From the NCBI GenBank assembly GCA_023525975.1, contig CM042029.1:85542849-85606848 (forward strand): a stretch of DNA of 64,000 bases, written 5' to 3'. This document shows positions 32,582 through 43,785 of this stretch, piece after piece. Origin of the DNA: Smallanthus sonchifolius. Its lineage: Eukaryota; Streptophyta; Magnoliopsida; Asterales; Asteraceae. The notes beneath the pieces were generated by a model, which was not told the origin of the DNA, did not search any database, and saw only the letters and a program-made list of their open reading frames with translations. The translations under genes were made by a program, and so were the position numbers. How positions within the stretch are numbered: position 1 is the first letter of the stretch; each line of letters starts with the position of its first letter.

Positions 32582-34605
32582 TGTAATACCATGAACTTTT
32601 ATGTAATAGTTATGAACGTGAAAATATGGTACTTATATTTCACATATTGTGAAGCGAGTAAGTAACGAGTAAAATTACGATTAGAAAAATGAGGTATTTA
32701 GACGAGCGTTGGCTATTATAGGAGACTGTTTAATAATAATAATAAAATAATACATTATATTTAACCTTTCTCCGTTTTTAGTGAATCTTACGTCAAAACG
32801 TAGAGAAAAATAAGTTCGTCCCAACGGCATATTCGTCCTTTTATAAAACGCTATATTATAAAAGTTATAAGAGAAAAACGAGTTAAGCAGCTGAATTAAT
32901 TAGAATAATATAATAATAATATATATTAAAACAAACTAGTTTAGATCCCGTGACTACACACGGCTTGAAAAATATCAATATATAAAAACTTTAAATCTTT
33001 ATGTATATATTTTACAGGTTTAAAAATATATTACATATACCAAGGATAGAAACAAACTCAAAATACGTAAAAATTAATAAATAATTGAGTTTCGAAAATA
33101 CGTTAATATTTAATGTAATTTTACTTTCTTTTACTATTTGATTGAAATAAAAGTTACATAATTAATTCTCAAAATTTCTTATAATAAGGGATAATTTAAA
33201 ATAAATATGTTTTATTATATAAATATTATTTTCTTTAAGTATATATTATAATGAAAAGATATAAGTGCATTAAATAAGAGAGAGAGGCGGAAAAAAATGA
33301 TGAGAATCAATATGGAGGCGACACGTGACACTAAAAACCTTTATTTATTATATAGTATAGATATAGATTTAACATTCAACGTTTGAGTTACGTCAACATG
33401 ACGAACTCAATTTCACCATCCCACATCAAACGTTTAGAGAAACCAGAGAGCAAAGTTCAACTATAAATAAGACTATATACCTTCGTTTAGAATATATAAA
33501 ATATAATTTTTTTTGGGAACGCTCTATTATAAAGAGAATCCCGAGTTCTCAATATCCCTTTAGGTGTTGTTAATAGTTATTTTGGAGCACGAGTAGGGAG
33601 ACTCTACATCAAATTGTCGTAGATAGGTCTCAGGTACATTCTCGTTTAAGTTTATGCCTATTTAAGTTAAGTTTATGTCTAGTTAATTATTATTATTATT
33701 AGCATTACTATTATTATTTTTAGGCATTAGGATCATTGTTAGGGGTGGGTATTGGATAACCTAGCCTTACATATGCATGGACTTGATCACCCATGCTTAA
33801 ATAAGGTGGCGTTAGCCAATGTCAAACCATGATAATAACTAGTTAGGTGTACCATTACCTAACCTAGAATTATATAATTGTATCAGGACCTTGAGATATT
33901 GTCTGATTTTACTAGCAACTGTTAAACAGGTGAGTTATCATGACTCTCTTTAAACTGTGATAGTATACTCGTCCATTCTAAACTGGTAATAATGAGAATG
34001 CTGCGATATGCGTAGAGTCGGAGGAGGTATATATGGATCCTATATGCTTTATGGATGTTTGATATAATGTGCAGTCATAATATTGATGTGCTATGAATTG
34101 CAAGATGTTCACATATGCCATATCTAACGATGACCGGGAGGGTAAAACCAATAATGATTTGTGGTCCAATCCCAGTGGACGTTGGGCATTTGGTGAAGGC
34201 ACGTTGCTGAAGAACCAAATACAACATCCCATATTGTGTTACATATAATGTTAATATTGTTGGTTTGTTTTAAAAATGATATATTAGGTAACTTACCGGC
34301 GTTAGCTGACGTCGTTTTGAGTATACGTATCACAGGTGATACTTGAGGAGCATCGTACGAACTGCTTGGTGACGCTGAACCGTAGATCAAGATGTTCCTT
34401 AGCTTGTATAGTAGTGTAAACAGTAGCATAATGCGTTGTACTCAAATGTTACAAGTCTAGTGAAAGTTCAGTTTGTTTCCGCTGTATAAATAGTAAAATA
34501 ATGTATCTGGGGATTTTTCAGTTATATATAAAGTTTATGTTTACTTCCACTGTTAAGATTGTATCAATTGTACATGACCACCTGGGTTTCGGGCGGGGTG
34601 TTACA
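32582..34605 (+). repeat. Gypsy 3' LTR with a 432-bp insertion
   Basis: 2024 bp, starting TGTAATACCATGAAC and ending GGGGTGTTACA. After subtracting the insertion at 32938-33369 it is about the same length as the 5' LTR. Confidence 0.9.
32938..33369. mobile_element. Small non-autonomous insertion in the gypsy 3' LTR
   Basis: Aligning the two LTRs shows 432 extra bases in the 3' copy only, between ACAAACT and TAACATTC. The insert begins AGTTTAGATCCCGTG and ends ATAGTATAGATATAGATT. Its first part resembles 42190-42340 (GTTTATAACCTGTG, then GAAAAAATATCAAT), so it is a dispersed repeat. No terminal inverted repeats and little or no duplication are visible, which leaves its class open. Confidence 0.75.
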
Positions 34606-36270
34606 TATAAAATGGTAATTAATGGGATATGGGTTTGATGTTGACAACCATTTAAAGGTTTTTTTGTTGTAAGGTGTATGTAGCATCCATGATGGTTTAG
34701 AAATGATTTTTAATATATTTTAAAGTTACATCATGTATGATTGTGATTGGGAATTGTAATAAGATTTGTAATTTCATTAAATTTGATCTAGAATTGTAGA
34801 ATTTGTGCTATTAGAGAACTTGTGATGTTAAAACTTGCTAAAACAATTGTATAAGTATGTTGATGACTTAATTTAATTATTGAAAAAGAAATAAATATGA
34901 AACATGTTAGTTTGGGTGTGTGGATTAAAGATTTAGAATCAAATTCTAGTGACTTGTTATAACTTTATTTTAAAGTTGTTCGAAGCGCTAAACATGTATT
35001 GAAATTAATTGTCAGTTTAAAAGTTCTTGTAGTGTTAAAACTCGATTTTAAGTATTATTAAAAATGGACTTTTATGTGAGTGTGATGTAAACAAGAGTTT
35101 TGAGCTACAAAGATGATGAATGGTGTTCTTTATGATTTAATCTTGTTTATAATCTAGAATATACATAATAGTGTTGTGTAACATGGGTTTGAGTAATGGA
35201 AGTGTTGAAGCCCGTTTTTTACTATAAAGATATTAGTTTTTCAAATCTCTAGATCCATATTTTTAAGAAATTTGGTATTTCTCTCATAAGCCCAACACAT
35301 ATATTTTATTTTTTTCGCATAACCTCGAAATGGCTATTTCGAGGTTCTATCCAAAATCCGCTTCAACCTCAAAGTTCAAGCTTTACTCAAAATCCCCTAC
35401 ATAACCTAGCATTAGGGTTGATATAGGGCTAAAATTTCTCAAATCCGGCCATAAACCGAATTTGGGTGTATGGAACGCCCAACTTTCAAGTCATACGCCC
35501 CCAACTTTTGGTGATCGGTAGCTGAAACACTCAAATCTTACGCTGATTGAGTTGGGCTTATGGAACGCCTAAGTGAAGAAAAAAATTGATGAATAGTAAA
35601 TAAGTTTTAAATTTTTTATATTTAAATCGAATTGAAAAAAAAATTGCAAAATTGTAAATAGGATTCATATATGTTTCATTTATGTTATTCAATTCAATTT
35701 TTAAAAAAATTAAACATTGACAAAAATATTACATAGGATTGACACATCTACAGAAAATTGAGTGACTCTAAAGGAACAAAAAACTTTGAGAGACTTAAAT
35801 AGAACACTTGACAAACTTGGTTACGATTGTGTAAAGTTACCCATTATTCAAATCTCTAGATCCATATGTTTAGGAAATTTGGTATTTCTCTCCATAAACC
35901 TAACACGGTCGTTTCAAAGTTATTAAATATATGAAAATCCTAACATAATTATATATTCATTCTTGAATATCTGATTTTTATCCGATTGAAATATTTGTGT
36001 ATACTTACGAAATAATTCAATGTGAAAGCGATTTAACGCGATTACCAGAGAATCCAAGTTATCACAAATCCACATTCCTATAGCTATTTGTACTTATATA
36101 TTTAATATCTTAAATGGTTTTTTTTTCTTTTACAAAATGGTGTAGATGAACAAATATAAACATTTATTTTAACCATAAGACGAACAAGCAACAATTAATA
36201 TAAACACATAATTCTCTGTTCAAAACAATTTTTATGTTCTTGATCTTTATTGTTGATCAAATTCTTGGGT
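34606..36270. other. Gene-free AT-rich stretch with a direct repeat
   Basis: A roughly 58-bp direct repeat (35241-35298 and 35848-35906) begins TCAAATCTCTAGATCCATAT. It might be the ends of a tiny LTR-like element of about 660 bp, but no primer site or polypurine tract was seen. Nothing coding. Confidence 0.4.
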
Positions 36271-39200
36271 TTAGATAGCATCAAGAATGATTTGAACTCC
36301 ATGCTGGGGTGTAACCATGAAAACTTGAACCGGAGAGTGAACATAACTTGGTGAGAGTTTAAACTTAAATCTTTGTAGAATCATGACGAGTGCGATCTTA
36401 GCTTCAACGAGTGCAAAATTTAAACCCACACAGGTCCGTGGTCCGAACCCAAATGGCATGAAGGCTGCTGGTGTGTTGTTTGTTGCTTTAGCTATGCCCC
36501 CTTCAAATCTATCTGGCTTGAACCGATGGACATCTGTTCCCCAGATTTTGGGGTCATGGTGAACTGCTATAGGACATATGTATAACTCCATGTTTGGTGG
36601 AAGGGTCATCTTTCCTAACCGAACTTTTGCCTCGACTTTCCTTTTTAGTGCAGGAACCGGCGGGTATAGTCTTAATGATTCATTAACGATCAAGTTTATC
36701 TAAATGAACATCAAAAGCAGAGAAAACATGGGTGTAATCAGTGTTGTATACTGAAAATTATTTTTTTTCCAACCGTGAGAACCTGTAAAGGTAAAACTCA
36801 GGTGACCCCACGGCAAAACGTAGTTTGCGTTGGGTATGTGACTTTAATGAGGTTAAAGACAGAAAACTAGTGGAAGTTGGAATTGTTTGCTAAAGGGACT
36901 TAACCACTATATTGTTTTATATTAAGGTTGCTAGGGATTGCGTTTTCAAATATACTTTTGGTTATGTTGTTTTCTAATCACTATGAGTGTTTGGATTGAG
37001 CAATCTCTTTCTGAATATATGATGTTTCAGTTTAAGAGTAGCTTAGTCAAATTTTAATATCGGGTTTTCAAATCACGTAATCTACTTTTATGACCCTTTA
37101 CAAACACCCATATCACTACAATAGTATCACCATATCCCGACGATTTTTATTGACCATATAGCGACGATTGTCGTCGCTATAGCCTATACCGACGACATGT
37201 CGTCGGTATTGCCTCGTCCCAATAGGTCAAAGATGTCGTCGGTATAGGTGTCGTCGGTATAGGTCGACCTATGCAGACGACATGTCGTCGCTATAGGGTT
37301 TAATTAAATAATTCAAAAAGAAATTCTATACCGACGACATGTCGTCGGTATAGGTTCTGGACTTATCCGGATGACAAGTCGTCGGGAAAGACCCAACCTA
37401 TACCGACGACATGTCGTCGGTATAGGATATTTCCAATTTTTTTAATTAAATTTGAAAAAGACCTATGCCGACGACATGTCGTCGCTATAGGCTATTTCCA
37501 ATTTTTTTAATTAAATTTGAAAAAATCCTATGCCGACGACATGTCGTCGGTATAGGCTATTTCCAATTTTCTTAATTAAATTTGAAAAAAACCTATGCCG
37601 ACGACATCTCGTCGGTATAGGCTATTTCCAATTTTTTTAATTAAATTTGAAAAAGACCTATGCCGACGACATGTCGTCGGTGTAGGTTTTTCTGTATTTT
37701 TTTTATTTTTTTTTTTAATTTTCAAAATTTTCTAGAAATATTTAATTTCTAATTACCAAAACCTGCAAATCAGAAAATTCAAACCATTCAAAAATTGAAA
37801 TCCGAAACATATTGTTCGATACAAAAACCATTCAAAAAAACCTATGCCGACGACATGTCTCGGTATAGGGCATTCAAGAATTTTTTTAATTTAAAAAAAA
37901 CTTTTGACCGAAGAAAAATTATTATATTAAAAAAGCAAAAAGAAAGTCAAAATTACCCTATACCGACGACATGTCGTCGCTATACGGTTGAAGAAAAAAT
38001 TCATTGGGCGCCAACTTTCCCTCCAATCTGCCTCAACCCTATAGTGACGACATGTCGTCGGTATAGGGTGTCCCATTCCAAATTTTGGTTTTCACCTATA
38101 GCGACGACATGTCGTCGGCATAGGGTGACCTATGCCGACGACTAGTGTCGTCGGTATAGGCGACGTCGGCATAGGGTCATTTCCTTTTAGTGTATAAAGA
38201 CCTAAGAACTAATTTGGCGTGTTCAATATTGCACTAGCTGTATCGTATTTAAAGCATTAATAGTCATGATTCTTACCGTTTTCTATTTAAATTTAGTTCT
38301 GTATTAAATGACCCTGTGCATTATAAAGAGTTGGTTTTGTTACCGTATTGAGCCTTGTGATTGAATCTTGATTAGGGTTTGCATTTCCAAAGACCTCCAA
38401 CACTTCTTCACGGGCTCTCTCTTGCCATTCATTGTGAGTTGCTAGAAGATAAACAATCCATCCAAGTAAAGAGGCAGTTGTTTCATGTCCAGCAAAATAA
38501 AAGGTTTTGCACTCATCAACCACATCATCTATAGAGAGTCTTTTTAGGTCATCTTCGTCCCGAGAAGCGACGAGCAACTCTCCAAGATAATCATTCACGC
38601 TCGTGTTTATACTCGTCTCTTCATCTCTTTTCATGATGATCTCAAGAATGCAATCTTTGATTCCTTGTTCAAGTTTCTCCGACTCAATGTCATCATCACT
38701 CTTAATCCAATCACTGCCCAAACCAGTGGCGGAACTCGAACAATTAAATTTGGAGGGCCGAAAATATTAAACTTATAAAACCAAATTTTTTTCACCAAAT
38801 AAAGACCATAAATAAAAAACAGTTCTTACACATAAACGAGGTCTAATATGAAATAAACTTAGTACGCCAAAAAGCAATACTTCTGAACAAAAAAAATTGG
38901 CCGAAATCAATGCTTCTAAGCAAAAAAATGGGTCAAAATCAATACTTCTAAGGAAAAAAATGGGTTTTTTAGTCTGAATTAGGAGGGAATCAAACACTAT
39001 AACTAGTATGAAATAAAACTAATGGGTCGAAATCAATACTTTTAAACAATAAATAGGGGAGGACTAGGCCGATCTGACCCCTCATATGTTCCTCCCATGG
39101 CCCAAACAAACACATCAACTTAATGGAATGATAAACTAAATGAGATATATTAAAGAGAGAGATATATCAATCAGTTAACCTGATGCCAGGAAGCCGAATC

Positions 39201-41162
39201 TTATGCGAGTTTCTTGAAAAGTTAAGTGTTAGCTTCATCAACATGTCAAAGATTTTCTTCCCTTCTAAATAACTGCTTCCAAATGCGGTTTTGGAGATGA
39301 TGTCCGATGTTAATACTTTAAATTCTTGAAATACTTCGATTTCTTTCCCGTCATACTCTTTCCATCTCTTTAACATTGTTTCGGTGCTACTCATCATCGC
39401 CGCGGTCATGCTCTAGATATACAAAACTTGCATCAAAATCTTATGTTTTTGTGTTGTGATAATGAAATCAACTTAGTTTGAGTTTATCAGATTTGTGGGA
39501 AAGGGTATCCCGATCAAGTTTCATTAGAGATGCTACCAAAAAACTGAAAAATTTGTAACTTAGATTTCGTGAGAAATTCGTCAGAAATAGCCGTCAGTGA
39601 CAAGTTTCCAACAAAAAGTGTTTGCTGGAAAAACCTCGTAAGAAATATTTTTTTTTTCCGACAAAGTCCTAACTAATTTTCGACGAATTAGCGACAAAAG
39701 CCTTTCCTCGGTAATTTCCGACAATATTCCGACGATTATGTTAAATGAATAGGTTAACCGTTAACTTATTTAATAAATTTGTCGGAAAATTGTAGGAAAT
39801 CTTATGGTTACTTTTTTGTTTTTGTTTTATCGGAAAGTTGTCGCTAACTTGTGAGAAATTTCTTTTGTTGGTAACTTGTCAAAAAAACTTTTGTAAAACA
39901 AAGCTTGGATAATAAGTAAAAACATATATAACGGGTCAAAACAGATAAAAACAAGGGTTGGTTGAGTTGTCAATTCTTAAATTTCCTTTTCTGATTTATT
40001 AAATGATTATCATATAGAACTATATTATCACAATACTAATAATACAACATTAAATAGTTAATTACATATTTAAGAACTCTTTTCCTGTTTAATCTGATAT
40101 TCTTTTGTTCTTTAGTTAGTTTTTTTTATATTTAAAGTTTCCTGCCCATTATGTCATAAGTACCGAACACAATATAAAATAACTTGTTTGAGAAAAGGAC
40201 TTCATTGAACCCTGTTAAGTGATACCTTAATGATAATTACCAAGGTCTTTGTAAATTTTGCAGTGACCCTTTTTACCTTTGAACCTATAATTTGGTGGTA
40301 AAAGCCCCAATTTAATCAAAACCACTTAACCCAATTTCTATCTTCAATAATCCAAAATAAGAAACCACGAAATGAATTGAGTGTTTCGTTCACTAGTTTC
40401 TTTTGAAGGAATTGAAATATTGAAATTTGTCAAATGAATCGGATTTAAAACTGAAATTAGTCAAAAGAATTAAAATGTGTGATCTCTTATTTGACAAAAT
40501 AATCGCGCTTTATTTGTAAATTTGTTACAGAAGTTGAAAACGATGTATATGTAATTGAACACTTACTTTTAAGCTTTCTCCATGGAAGACGCCATTGGCG
40601 AGCTTTCGAAGCTTTGTCCACTTATCACCTCGAGTCGAAGAAAGCCCGTCGCCCAACAACTTCTTTGCATGGCCTTCAAGTTTGATCTTTGGATAAACAC
40701 CATCTTTATTGTTCATTATTTCTTTAATCAGTTCAGCTTCTGTAACCACCAATTGAGCTTGATGACCATACCAATTCAAGTAATTAGGTCCTGAAATCAA
40801 GAAATTCAAAAAACACTTCAATATATATCCTCATAAAGATATTGAATCATGAATGGATATAAATTCTTACCAAATAAGTTCACCCATGTATGAACATGAG
40901 GCACGATCCTGGTGAAGATCTCATGTGAACAATGATCCATGGGTTGACCCATGGATTGTGTTCGCATGTTGAATATCTCTATATTATTTCCATGCAGGAA
41001 TTTGTAAGAAGGGCCTTTGATTCCTTGAGATCTCATGGTGTGTTGGATGACGACTGGCATCCAACACACTTTGTAAAGAAATTTAAGGAGCATGAATATA
41101 AGGTACAGAAGAAACAGAAAACCAATTGCTAGGAATGTTGGATACTTGTTCACAAAATCCAT
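36271..41162 (-). CDS. Cytochrome P450, CYP749A-like (CYP72 clan), intact five-exon gene
   Basis: Minus-strand exons are 41162-40871, 40790-40567, 39412-39180, 38713-38344 and 36699-36271, all GT-AG with phases 1, 0, 2 and 0, giving 515 residues. Exons 2, 3 and 5 are 224, 233 and 429 nt, identical to the gene at 6825-11758, so the two are paralogues. Residues about 8-30 form a membrane anchor. Seen are I-helix AGHETT (324-329, with the normal Glu), K-helix ESLR, FKPDRF and heme loop PFGFGPRTCVG with axial Cys near 463. It is expected on the ER membrane as an NADPH-dependent monooxygenase of unknown substrate. Introns 2, 3 and 4 hold transposons; the intron 3 hAT element touches the exon 4 acceptor and may weaken splicing. 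Confidence 0.9.
37114..38192 (-). mobile_element. Non-autonomous CACTA element in CYP749 intron 4, TSD TAT
   Basis: 1079 bp from CACTACAATAGTATCACC to ...CCTTTTAGTG, flanked by TAT on both sides (37111-37113 and 38193-38195). It contains about ten GACGACATGTCGTC palindromes with GGTATAGG flanks. Its left 650 bp, reverse-complemented, matches the 3' end of the CACTA element at 2790-3294, including non-repeat words such as CGAACAATATGTTTCGGA. It is therefore an internally deleted family member with no genes. Confidence 0.93.
38724..39099. mobile_element. hAT-type MITE abutting the exon 4 acceptor of the CYP749 gene, TSD GCCCAAAC
   Basis: 376 bp with ends CAGTGGCGGAAC and (complement of the right end) CATGGGAGGAAC, flanked by the perfect 8-bp duplication GCCCAAAC (38716-38723 and 39100-39107), as made by hAT transposases. 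One copy of the duplication supplies the last base before the acceptor AG (38715-38714). The interior repeats AATACTTCTAA / GGGTCAAAATCAAT words and is non-coding. Confidence 0.9.
39529..39895. mobile_element. CACTA-type MITE (TTTGTCGG family) in CYP749 intron 2
   Basis: Reverse-complement homologue of 5640-5977. The left end GATGCTACCAAAAAACTGAAAAATTTG is a mutated form of the CACTACTAAAAAGCTG terminus. The interior has GTCGGAAA and CCGACAA words. No duplication is preserved. Confidence 0.65.
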
Positions 41163-41199
41163 TTTTTATCGTGTTGCGAACTGATTTGGAATGGAATCG

Positions 41200-41226
41200 A
41201 GCTAGTTATAAAGCACAAACACGTGG
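41200..41226 (-). promoter_or_regulatory. Probable core promoter of the second CYP749 gene: TATA box and G-box
   Basis: On the minus strand CACGTG (41225-41220) is followed by CTTTATAAC (TATAA at 41210-41206), about 45 bp before the start codon at 41162. The spacing suits a short 5' UTR. The G-box is the binding core of bZIP and bHLH factors; its use here is inference. Confidence 0.45.
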
Positions 41227-41599
41227 TATGTATCCATCGCAATAAGAAGGATCGTTTTCATACAATTGATAAAGTAATGCATTGTTGTACGACGAAAAGT
41301 GAGTGTTGTTTGGAGCTATTTGATATGGGTTTATCAAGTTCTAAAAAAACAAATTGAGGAAAAATAATACCCGTAAATATCAAATGATTGAAATGTTAAA
41401 TACATTGTAGTACTTTAAACATGCATATATATAGTGAGAGATAGAATTAATTCTTATGTATCATAGTAAAGGAATTTCTATAGATATAAAAGAACTACAA
41501 AACAATTAAAAATAAAATGATATATATGTTAATCATTCGCATAGTATTTTTTTTCTAGAACTGCAAACACACAATAATCTAATCTTACTCCTAAATCTA

Positions 41600-41770
41600 C
41601 ACTAATTTACACGTCATGAGACTCGAACCTCATGAGAATGAACACCACTATTAACATCAGGGGCGGAGGTTTGTGAGGGCCCAGGAGATTCCGACCCCCC
41701 TGCGTTTTTCTTCAAGTTCCGCCACTGATTTACACACCCGGATATCATTAGGCTACACGCTTTTCTTGAT
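41600..41770 (-). mobile_element. SINE-like repeat interrupted by a 70-bp hAT remnant
   Basis: On the minus strand an A-box-like TAGCCTAATGATATCCGG (about 41755) and a B-box GAGGTTCGAGTCTC (about 41632) fit a tRNA-derived head. Between them, 41658-41727 starts CAGGGGCGGA and ends TCCGCCACTG, with flanks ATTAACAT and ATTTACAC (6 of 8 identical). This is consistent with a very short hAT element nested in the SINE. Confidence 0.5.
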
Positions 41771-41790
41771 GATCGTTCTAGTTGAATGAG

Positions 41791-43785
41791 ATCTGTTATT
41801 ATGAATTACAATCCATCCACTAATAACAAAAAGCTGATAAATAATTTATTTTATTTATTTATTTAACATTCGATCTCTCTTTGTATAATTACAATCATCA
41901 AAACTTATTTAACCACATCTTCTTGGAGGGAATCAAATTCTCCGTTATTTTATGTTTGTTTTGATGGGGAATCTTCCATTTTATAAGAATTTAGGAATAT
42001 GAAATAGTCATTATTGTACTAGGGAAAACATTGTTGTCATGTGAGATTTTAAAATCGTTGATCACAATTTGGGTAACTTATTGAAAGAGTGATAAAAAAT
42101 TAACATGACGATTTTCAAAAGATATGACTAAACGGAACATTAATGTGAATCCATTACATTATATAATCAAGTACTATTATATATATATAGAACTAGTTTA
42201 TAACCTGTGTACTATACAGGGTGAAAAAATATCAATGTATAAAATTTTTAAATCTTTATATATATATATATATATATATCTTATACGTCAAAAATATATT
42301 ACATATACTAACAATAGAAAACAAAATCAATTGTTAATGATAAGAGACCAATGACTGACAAGAATATTCAATTGAATACATACAAACTAAATCGTTTAAT
42401 ACAAATCGGATGCAAAACACATAAATGTGATAAAATCAAAGATCAAACAAGATTCATGTTAAAAAAAAAGTTGAACATAGATTGTCTTCTAAAATTGTTC
42501 CCTCTATTCCTTATTTATTCAAATTGTGGGCTTCTCAAAAACCTAGCTATGTACACCATCTCCTTTTTGTTTCGGCCAATCTATGAAAAACCACCAAGTC
42601 CCAAATTAATTGCCTTTTGTTTTATTTCCATTTGATGTGAGACCCAACAAACAAAACATGACATCTCCATGTGAGATTTGCTAGCCCACATGGAAATCAT
42701 CTTCACCATCCATCATGTGTTAGCCTGCAATATGCATGATCTTGAATAAAGTTGCATTCTATGAAATTAAATCCAAAAAAATAAGAATATATACTATCTA
42801 ATAAATGACTAATTATTAGAAAGACACTTGTTATATTTTTAAACCTCTTCATTCTCATTTTTTCGTCTCTCTCATATAAATAATCAACTCAATTATTTTA
42901 GACAACTAATTTAATTATATGTTTTAATTTTTATCTACATATTTTTTAATTTAAATTTGTGTTTATCATTAATTAAATTGTTTAATAATATTTTTATGAA
43001 TTCTATAAAATGAAAAAACTTCATTCATAAATTTACATATTTAAATATCTTATATTTATAACTGTCACGACAAAGTATTTTTAAAAACATATTTTAACGA
43101 GCGTATGTGTTAACATTACATTATATTTTATTCAAAACGTGTAATACACGAGTTTATTCAACCCGTGTAATATACTGATTTTTAAAGACAATTTTTTATT
43201 ACTAAGTATATAATATTACATTTATTTAACCCGTGTAATACATGAGATTCTAAAATATTCCAAACACAGATTATCTAAGTTCATTCCATTCAATTTTGTT
43301 CTTAGATTTTGTTTTCTCATTTAACTTTAATTGTAATTTATTAATTCACTATTTACTAAAACCTACGAATAATTAAAACCAATTAAATTAATATATTTCG
43401 TACCAATATCGACGCATTTATAGGATAATTAATATCTAATAACGTGTACCTAAAATGCACTCATCACTTATGTGAGACAAGTAAACATTAATTGCATTTT
43501 TCTTAATTTTTTAATTATTTTTATTAAGAGTTATATAATTATCTAGCTTTAAAGGCGTGTGTTATACGGTGGAAACCTAAATTTTAGACTGGTGAATATC
43601 TAAACATGTATTATTATACAACATTTGATGTTGTATTACTAATTTTTTGATATTATTAAATGTTAAAACAATATTTGTTAAAACATCGACCCATTGTTCA
43701 TTAGCTACTTTAGACTGTAGTATAGGAAGTAGGGTTATCGAATTCATAGGGAATTCATGAAAAACACTATTTGTAACTTACGATG
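41791..43785. other. Gene-free AT-rich stretch with dispersed-repeat fragments
   Basis: 42190-42340 resembles the insertion at 32938-33369 and includes a (TA)n run at about 42258-42282. The stretch 43115-43250 has repeated CCCGTGTAATA words. The stretch 43698-43765 (TAGCTACTTTAGACTGTAG, then GGAAGTAGGGTTATCGAATTC) recurs at 62679-62735. Nothing coding is supported. Confidence 0.45.

Larger units (their letters stand above)
27602..34605 (+). mobile_element. Ty3/gypsy LTR retrotransposon, internally deleted, TSD TATAA
   Basis: Long LTRs (TGTAATACC ... TGATACA or TGTTACA) are flanked by the perfect 5-bp duplication TATAA (27597-27601 and 34606-34610). The interior keeps a primer site, protease, reverse transcriptase, RNase H, the start of integrase and a polypurine tract. 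Gag and the integrase core are missing or unrecognisable. The order protease-RT-RNase H-integrase is that of gypsy elements. It cannot move on its own. Confidence 0.93.

Noticed and set aside
35241..35906. Pair of 58-bp direct repeats as a TRIM retrotransposon
   Set aside because: No primer binding site, polypurine tract, TG...CA ends or target duplication could be found.
37190..38160. Regularly spaced palindromes considered as a CRISPR-like array
   Set aside because: Plant DNA, spacers share sequence, and the block is bounded by CACTA termini with a 3-bp duplication; these are transposon subterminal repeats.
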